Notes under the pieces: model-generated
The model's database searches: none
The model's input: only the letters and a program-made list of their open reading frames with translations
What the model was told of the DNA's origin: nothing
From: Lactarius indigo
Taxonomy: Eukaryota; Basidiomycota; Agaricomycetes; Russulales; Russulaceae
Assembly: GCA_025766275.1 (NCBI GenBank)
Contig: JAFKAC010000008.1
Coordinates: 124,001 to 188,000 of the forward strand
Reading direction: 5' to 3'
DNA length: 64,000 nt
Part shown: positions 57,637-64,000 of the stretch, one piece after another
Position numbering within the stretch: the first letter of the stretch is position 1
Layout of the letters: the number at the start of each line of letters is the position of its first letter
Program-made: the position numbers and the translations under genes

Positions 57637-58188
57637 TCAAAGTCTCAGGAATCCACACTTCGACCTTTGTGAGCGAACACTCGCCTGCAACTGAAGAGAG
57701 TTTCCAGCTGCCAGCTGTGGTTGACCAGCGGAGAGCGGTAATTGGACGACGTTCATCGCGTCGTCACTGGCTAGATAAGGAAGCCGCCAATGAGACATGC
57801 GTGACCATGGCGGCCGGAAAGCGGAGATTGTCGCATACCCGAGCCCAGCCCTACATTCCATTCGAGTCCAGGCGAAAGTCTGTTCCCCATAAGTTTTGAG
57901 ACAGGAGAGATGGTAACGAGCGTACTGCTTGATAAGGGCTTCTCCTCGTCGCTCGAGCTCTAGTTGTTGTGATCGCAAACGCTCATTTGTGGCTGCGTCA
58001 AGGCTACCGGCGGTGCGAAGGCGATACGCTTCTGTGCGGAACGCCTGGGTATCTTGGCGCAGGGACTGCAACTCGGTCCAGACCTTCTCTCTCTCTTGAC
58101 TTGATGCGGACATGCCAACGATTGTGGTGGGTGGTGTTATCTTGCCAAAGATGTCCGATAAGTGCGTATGTGTGACCATCACGGTCAT
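57637..58188 (-). CDS. Possible small coiled-coil protein
   Basis: An uninterrupted 183-codon minus-strand frame. The part after the in-frame Met 'MSASSQEREKVWTELQSLRQ' is a credible coiled coil ('RSQQLELERRGEALIKQYAR'). The distal half ('GLGYATISAFRPPWSRMSHW' onward) looks less protein-like and may include intron or UTR sequence. It is divergent from PMS1 with about 145 bp between start codons, so they would share a promoter. Family not recognised. Confidence 0.4.
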   Translation of the reverse strand: MTVMVTHTHLSDIFGKITPPTTIVGMSASSQEREKVWTELQSLRQDTQAFRTEAYRLRTAGSLDAATNERLRSQQLELERRGEALIKQYARYHLSCLKTYGEQTFAWTRMECRAGLGYATISAFRPPWSRMSHWRLPYLASDDAMNVVQLPLSAGQPQLAAGNSLQLQASVRSQRSKCGFLRL

Positions 58189-58332
58189 GTGCCGTGTGAC
58201 AGTGGCGCGCTCTTAGGAGCGCCCATTCGCGCGCCAGTCGTGATCGCGTGATCGCCGTTGCCAGTGGTACGTCACGAAAGAGGTCGACCTGACCTCTTCT
58301 ACCTGCTATACATGTATAGGATCTCGCTTTGA

Positions 58333-61300
58333 ATGACCATGCCTGATAGCACTACTACGAGCTCGGGGTCGAACAAAGCCATCAAAGCCATCGATTCCCA
58401 TTCCGTCCATCGTATTACCTCGGGTCAGGTCGTTATAGACCTACAGACGGCCGCAAAAGAGCTCGTGGAGAATGCCCTCGACGCAGGTGCAGCAAACATT
58501 GGCTCGTGATATTCTATTGCTTCGTCATCACGCTCCTTAGCTGAGAGTTACTCCAGAGGTTCGCTTTAAAGACTACGGCCTTAAGTCCATCGAGGTCATT
58601 GATAATGGGAGTGGTATCGCACCGGAAGATTACGAGTCCATAGGTGTGTCACTATCACCTTCATTCTCATTTCGACCTCACTCATCGTCGTCGCTCTGTA
58701 TAGCGTTGAAACACTACACGTCGAAACTTGACTCCTTTTCCGACCTGACCTCCGTCCTCACTTTTGGCTTTCGTGGGGAGGCCCTTTCTTCTCTGTGTGC
58801 GCTATCAGAGAGCGTCAGCGTCACCACCGCGACTTCCGCGCAGGCACCGATGGGCACCATTCTCACTTTCGATAACACTGGTCGCCTCACCAGCCACAGC
58901 GGCAAAGTTGCTCGTCAGGTTGGTGCCCCTCTCCTTGTCTCGTCCACGTGCTAAATAGTGGTACAGCGCGGGACCACGGTTGCCATCACGGGCTTATTCA
59001 CGCCGCTGCCCGTCAGGCGGAAAGAGTTCGAGCGCCACGCAAAGCGGGAGTTTGGAAAAGCTCTGCATCTTCTCACAGCTTATGCGCTCGTTCCATGTAC
59101 ACGGGAAAACAACGGCGTCGTTCTGACTGTCTCTAACACTCCTGATGGCGGGTGCGTATCCTGGGTGCTGCTCGGGTGCGGAATGTCGGGTGATGACTAA
59201 CGGAGGAGCCTATGTCAGAAAGAAGACTGCGCAGCTCCGCACAGACGGCGCCACGTCAATTCGTGCCTCTGTCGGCGCACTCTGGGGCCCAAAACAGCTC
59301 GAGAATCTTGTTGATCTACGTCTATCGTTTGAGGTGGTTCCTGAGAAGGTGGTTTTGCGGCGCCGAGAGGAAGGCGATGTCAGTAACCAGTATGTTTCTT
59401 TCCGCCCCGCTATGCCCCTTTGTTTCACCATCCTATTATCCTGCAGTCAAATACGTGTGGAAGGGCTGATCTCCAAGTTCGCTCCCGGTGCTGGGCGGAC
59501 GGGGACTGATCGCCAGTTTTTCTTCATCAATGGGCGGCCATGCGCACCGGCGAAGGTCCAAAAGGCAATCAACGAGGTTTACCGTACGTTCAATGCTAAC
59601 CAATCTCCTTTTGTTATAGCAGACTTTATCTTGCCGAGTGGTACGACCAGAAACTATCCTGCATATATTCGTTGTGATGTGGATGTACTTATACAGATTC
59701 TTGTGACATCAATGTGAGCCCGGACAAGCGGACAATCCTCCTGCACAGCGAGAACAATCTGGTCGAGTCCCTCAAAGTACGCTCTGGTAGCTCACAATCG
59801 ATTTCGCTGACCCCACGGAAACCTCCAGATTGCGCTGACAGAAGCGTTCGACAATTCACGGTCAAGCTTTGTGCTTAACGCAACGCAAGTTGCGCTCGCT
59901 CGGAAGGAAACGGAACTTTCTCCAGCAGAAGAGGGCGGCTCAGCAAGTAATGAAAAGGTGCCCTTATTCATACCGGATGACCAAGATGATGCCACTGGTA
60001 TTGAACAAGCCGGAGACATTACAAACTGGCGGACAAAATGGCAAGACAGCGTCTAAGGAGGATAGTGCTGACCTTCCAGTCGAGGAGTCCGACAATACTT
60101 CAGACGAGCCCCGCCCAGTCCAGAAACGACCGCGCTCGGCATCGCCAGGTCCTGTCTCAGACGAGGAAACACGTCCCATCAAAAAAGCCGCTGCTGCGCG
60201 TTCTCCTTCTCCAGAGCTCGTCTCTGCCCCAGCCCCCTCAACCACTGCGCATCAACGCCTAGCTGGCTCCGGTCGTACTCCAGCGCGGGTGGAGCAAATC
60301 CTGTCTACCAACACAAGCGGTACCAGTAGAGGAGTACAAATGGTGCTCGACACGTCCGGCGCGTCGTGGAATCTCAAGCCAGGCCACGAAGGGCCGCCGC
60401 GCAAGCGCCCACATCTGGCAGAAGTCAGCGGATCTAGCTCTGGCAAAGATGCTAGGATCAGTATGCGTGCTCGGTTAGCGGGATTTGCTCGTGACGGGGT
60501 CCACGTCTTGCGGGACAAAGAGGACGAAGACAGCCCAGAGGAAGAGGAAGGAGCCGAAAATGAGGTTGTAGAAGTGAAGCGGAGTTCGAAGAAGGTGGAT
60601 ACCGATGACGACGACGACGACGACTACGAAGCCGGTGAGAAGGTGTCATCATCGACGGATGTAGTGGACGAGACGATGGCCGTCGATCGTCCCGACAGCC
60701 AAGACTCGGTCCCTAAATCAAAACCAAAATCGAAAGCGCGCCGCACGCCAACAGGTGCAACCGCATCTCCGGCCTGCAAGACGATCCGACGGCGCCGAAC
60801 TCGCGTCGACTGAGGAGCTTTTGTTACTGGAGGACTCGCCGTCAGACAGCGCACCATCCAGCAAGGCAGCCGCTGCTACTACATCATCGTCGCACGACGC
60901 CGTCTCTGGTGTTCGGACCGAAGTCGTACGCACCATCATCGGTGACGCACCGCCGCTGGCGTTTGACCTCGAGCGCACGACCAACGCATGGACCGCGTAC
61001 CTAGAGCGCAGGACTACGCCAACCCCGCAGCCCGTGCCTCGCTCGTCGGACCTGGAGCATGCGGACCTGGCGGCGGACAACGAGAATGCCACGGCGACGC
61101 TTGCGCGCGTGCTCTCCAAGGCGGACTTCGGGTCCATGCATGTGGTCGGGCAGTTCAACCGCGGGTTTATCGTGGCGCGCCTGCGCAAGACGGACGTGGC
61201 GGGCGCGACGAACGACGATTTGTTTATCGTGGACCAACATGCAGCGGACGAGAAGTATAACTTTGAGACGCTGCAGGCGACGACGCGACTCGAATCACAG

Positions 61301-61967
61301 CGTCTGTTCACGTGCGTTTTCGTTTATTTTTGTATCGCTTGCGACCTGCGTTGATGATGGCATAGGCCGCGCGTGCTGGAATTGACTGCCGCGGACGAGC
61401 TCGTAGCGCTCGAGAACATGAGCGTGCTACAGCACAACGGGTTCGAGGTTGCTGTGGATGAGGACCAGCCGGCGGGGCGGCGACTGAGCCTCGTAGCGCA
61501 ACCTGTGAGCAAGAACACCGAGTTTGACACCCAGGGTGCGTCTTGCGTCCTTGCTTACTGCTTAACCCGGCCTGACGCGCGAATACCTTTGTAGATCTGG
61601 AGGAGATCCTGCACCTGCTGAGGGATCGGCCCGCAGGGACGCTGGTGCGTTCGTCAAAGACGCGTGCGATGTTTGCGATGCGCGCGTGTCGGAAGAGCAC
61701 GATGGTAGGCGAGTCGCTAAACGCCAAACAGATGACGACCGTGAGTTTAATTCCCAACCCCACGCCTCATATCATCGGGGGTCCAATTTTTTCTAATCAT
61801 CTTTTTCGTGTTGACGCATCGATCAGATTATTCGGCACATGGGAACAATGGAACAACCATGGAACTGTCCTCATGGACGGCCGACGATGAGGCATTTGTC
61901 GGACGTTGGCGCGGTGGAGGTGAGGGAATGGAGGCCCGTAGATTGGGCGACGTTCATCCCGCGCTAG
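58333..61967 (+). CDS. PMS1: DNA mismatch-repair protein PMS1 (MutL homologue)
   Basis: GHKL ATPase and C-terminal endonuclease subunit of MutLalpha. Start ATG at 58333 or 58339. The N-terminal domain has '[18 protein letters not shown]', '[18 protein letters not shown]', '[16 protein letters not shown]' and '[11 protein letters not shown]'. A long acidic linker (59.9-60.8 kb) follows. The C-terminal domain has '[19 protein letters not shown]', '[20 protein letters not shown]' (metal-site motif), '[18 protein letters not shown]' and '[16 protein letters not shown]', ending at TAG 61967. Most introns are 45-60 nt. Two oddities: the first intron needs a GC donor (about 58497-58555) or a 40-nt alternative to reach 'VRFKDYG', and the linker changes frame between 60620 and 60780, explained by a possible 110-nt intron or by a frameshift. 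About 1,000 residues. Confidence 0.92.
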
Positions 61968-62027
61968 TACTTTTGGCTACACCACCTTTGCTTTGCAGTC
62001 TGTTGTATCTAGTTGGTATCTTACTGT

Positions 62028-62260
62028 AAGGAGATAGCACGAGACGCTGAGTTGCAGTCGGCACTGGCCGACATTGGCCGATACCGGTAACAGCCGGATC
62101 GTGTGGCGTTGATGTGTAAGCACCCATATGAGCCTGGTCGGATAGGGGTCTGTGCAACACACGCCTACCAATACATCATTTCTCCCCGTATTCGGGGCTA
62201 CCAGCTGCTTTAATCTCTATATGTTATCGGCCTGGCCATGCCAGGAACATCACACACGTG
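62028..62260 (+). repeat. Candidate 5' LTR of the Copia element
   Basis: Starts TGTAAGGAGATAGCACGAG about 60 bp after the PMS1 stop and lies directly upstream of the Copia coding remnant. TGTAAGG-type ends are common in basidiomycete Copia LTRs. The 3' limit and a matching 3' LTR were not found in the window. Confidence 0.3.
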
Positions 62261-62309
62261 CCTTAAAACTAGAATTCTTTTGCACCATTCTTACTCCATA
62301 ACTACCCAT

Positions 62310-63784
62310 GATGTCTGAAGACGAATCATCTATTGACAGCGCCTCCTGGGATGGTGGGCAGTGCGACGACGTGGCACATCGCAAACACACGCACATCGTT
62401 CGTAACATACGAGCAGCTCACTGGAGCAACCGTCGCAGGCCTAGGGAATACCAAGGTCCCCATTGCAGGTCGTGGAACCGTCAAGCTCGAGTCCAAATGC
62501 GAAGGCCATAAGTATATCTTACAGCTGGAGCACGTACTCCACGTCCCGACCAACAAAAAGAACTTAATCTCACTAGGTCGATGGGCCAACGCTGGCGGGA
62601 CCTGCAGGTGTGGTAATGGTATGCTCACATTGACCACCAAAGGTGGCAAAACAGTTGCCGAAGGGCGACTCGCCGAAAGTAACTTGTACAAAATGCAAGT
62701 TAAAGTCGAAGAGAACATGGGCAGTCCATAGTACAACCGGTGCGAAGCGTCCGTACCCGCGCAAACACTCCCAAATTGGGAGACCTGGCACAAGCGTTTC
62801 GGACATGTCAGCTACAGCGGGCTGCAAAAACTATTCCATAAAAACCTTGTCGAAGGTTTTGCAGTCGACGTCCGAACGCCTAAGCCAGATTGCGTCGCGT
62901 GCACTGAAGCCAAGCAAATGGAGGAATTTTTCGCTGATAGACAAACATCATCCGGCCAACTTACCCATATGGACCTATGGGGCAAATACGACGTCACGTC
63001 CATTAACGGACACCAATATTTCCTACTCTTTGTGGACGATGCCACGCGTTACATCACGGTGCGTTTCCTAAAAGGAAAAGACCAGGCAGCGCAAGCGGTC
63101 AAAGACTATTTGACGCACCTCAGAGCGGATGGAAAATCCCCGCGTGCGATACGCACGGACAGAGGGAAAGAGTTCATAAACGACGCTTTGAGGACCTGGT
63201 GCCGTGAGCAAGGGATAAACATTGAGATTACTGCGCCGTACTCACCTGCCCAAAATGGAGTGGCCAAAAGGGCTAACCGGACGCTGGTAGAGCTGGCAAG
63301 GGCAATGTTGAGAGGCCAAGACTTACCCGAATTCTTATGGGAATACGCAATAGCCCACGCAGCATATATACGAAATCGCTCATACACGAGGTCTTTGGAA
63401 GACAAGACGCCATATGAAATGTGGTTTCACAAGAAACCGAACGTAGCCCACTTACGTGAATTCGGAGCTACCGGTATGGGAGTTATCTGCAAGGCCCCGC
63501 GGTCCAGCAGAAACTGTGGCCGAAGTCCAAAAGACATGTCCTATGTAGGATATGAAGACGAGCCAAAGGCCGTTCAGTACTATAACACGGAGACGGGAAA
63601 AGTACTCGCCTCCCGTAACTGCCATTCCCTAGACCCTCCCGTCGAAAGTCTCCCGCAGCGCGACGAAATTGGAGTCGTGCCCGATGTACAACGTGAAGGG
63701 GAGTCAAGCGGACTATGCACGTTGTCCACAGACGAACGGAGACCTAAAGAGGGAGCGAGGAAGCGAAGACTTTGTACCTCGTAA
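62310..63784 (+). mobile_element. Decayed Ty1/Copia fragment: protease end, GAG-pre-integrase, integrase
   Basis: One frame reads through from 62333 except for a TAG at 62729-62731. Sequence after 'MVGSATTWHIAN' matches the Copia protease region, but the DSG active site is changed to G-S-A. Next comes 'LEHVLHVPTNKKNLISLGRW' and the GAG-pre-integrase zinc-binding segment ('WETWHKRFGHVSYSGLQ', 'PDCVACTEAKQ'). The integrase core has 'THMDLWGKYDV' and 'IRTDRGKEF', but the catalytic Glu of the usual 'NGVAER' is Lys ('NGVAKRANRT', codon 63266-63268). The frame ends at 63784 soon after the core. Gag, reverse transcriptase and RNase H are absent, so this is a truncated, inactive copy. Confidence 0.87.
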
Positions 63785-64000
63785 GACACGAGGAATACGC
63801 GCGGATTATCGTCACTAGGTGTCGACCATGTCGAACTATAACCTTGCTTGTGAGAGAAAGTGGGAAACGGTGTTTATTTTGAAAGAGATAGGAGTGAAAA
63901 TACTGTACATACTGTCTGATACGAATGCATTCTCATCAGAGCGGGTACCGGAAATGGGACTGTCCGGTGTAAATTTCTTCACCAGAGGCCGCCACCCTTG

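Overview
The window is nuclear DNA from a filamentous basidiomycete, most likely an agaricomycete. The evidence is short 48-60 nt GT-AG introns that break almost every gene, the protein families present, and the mobile elements: a Tnp2-type CACTA transposase, a Helitron Rep protein, a Copia retroelement and solo LTRs. I cannot fix the genus.

Layout. 1-6.9 kb: 3' part of a SAF1/RCC1-like gene; a tandem pair of small membrane proteins with an IFI6/ISG12-type domain; the arginine-specific carbamoyl-phosphate synthase small subunit (CPA1); a two-gene tRNA-Pro cluster (anticodons AGG and CGG) ending in a T-run. 7.2-15.9 kb: a complete TOR kinase gene on the minus strand. 16-28.8 kb: a block of mobile and repeat-associated DNA. 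It holds a decayed Helitron, two unrecognised genes, a decayed unrecognised gene, and a Tnp2 transposase broken by two solo LTRs and a nonsense codon. 29.9-38.6 kb: a second, nearly identical complete TOR gene in the same orientation. 39.5-42.3 kb: an ELMO-domain gene, divergent from TOR copy 2. 42.7-44.9 kb: methylenetetrahydrofolate reductase (minus), with an apparent 1-nt frameshift. 45.2-45.6 kb: a DUF202 membrane protein. 45.8-47.9 kb: a disordered protein. 48.7-50.6 kb: an AVT/SLC38-type amino-acid transporter. 51-52.7 kb: a low-complexity protein. 54.3-57.1 kb: an R3H-SUZ RNA-binding protein. 57.6-58.2 kb: a small coiled-coil ORF. 58.3-62.0 kb: the mismatch-repair gene PMS1. 62.0-63.8 kb: a decayed Copia fragment.

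The central observation is a direct duplication of the whole TOR locus (about 8.9 kb, exons better conserved than introns). Both copies keep the FRB, kinase and FATC signatures, and both end in a 16-nt terminal exon encoding C-A-F-W. After the duplication, about 12.8 kb of transposon-rich DNA entered the 5' flank of copy 1. The displaced outer part of that flank can still be recognised at 28.8-29.1 kb because it matches the flank of copy 2. Copy 2 alone has a GC splice donor and a His-to-Asn change in the kinase N-lobe. Several genes act in amino-acid and one-carbon metabolism (CPA1, MTHFR, the AVT-type transporter) or nutrient signalling (TOR), but eukaryotic gene order gives no ground to treat them as a unit.

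Coordinates of multi-exon genes span from start codon to stop codon. Splice sites were read by eye from reading-frame continuity and family similarity, without alignment software.
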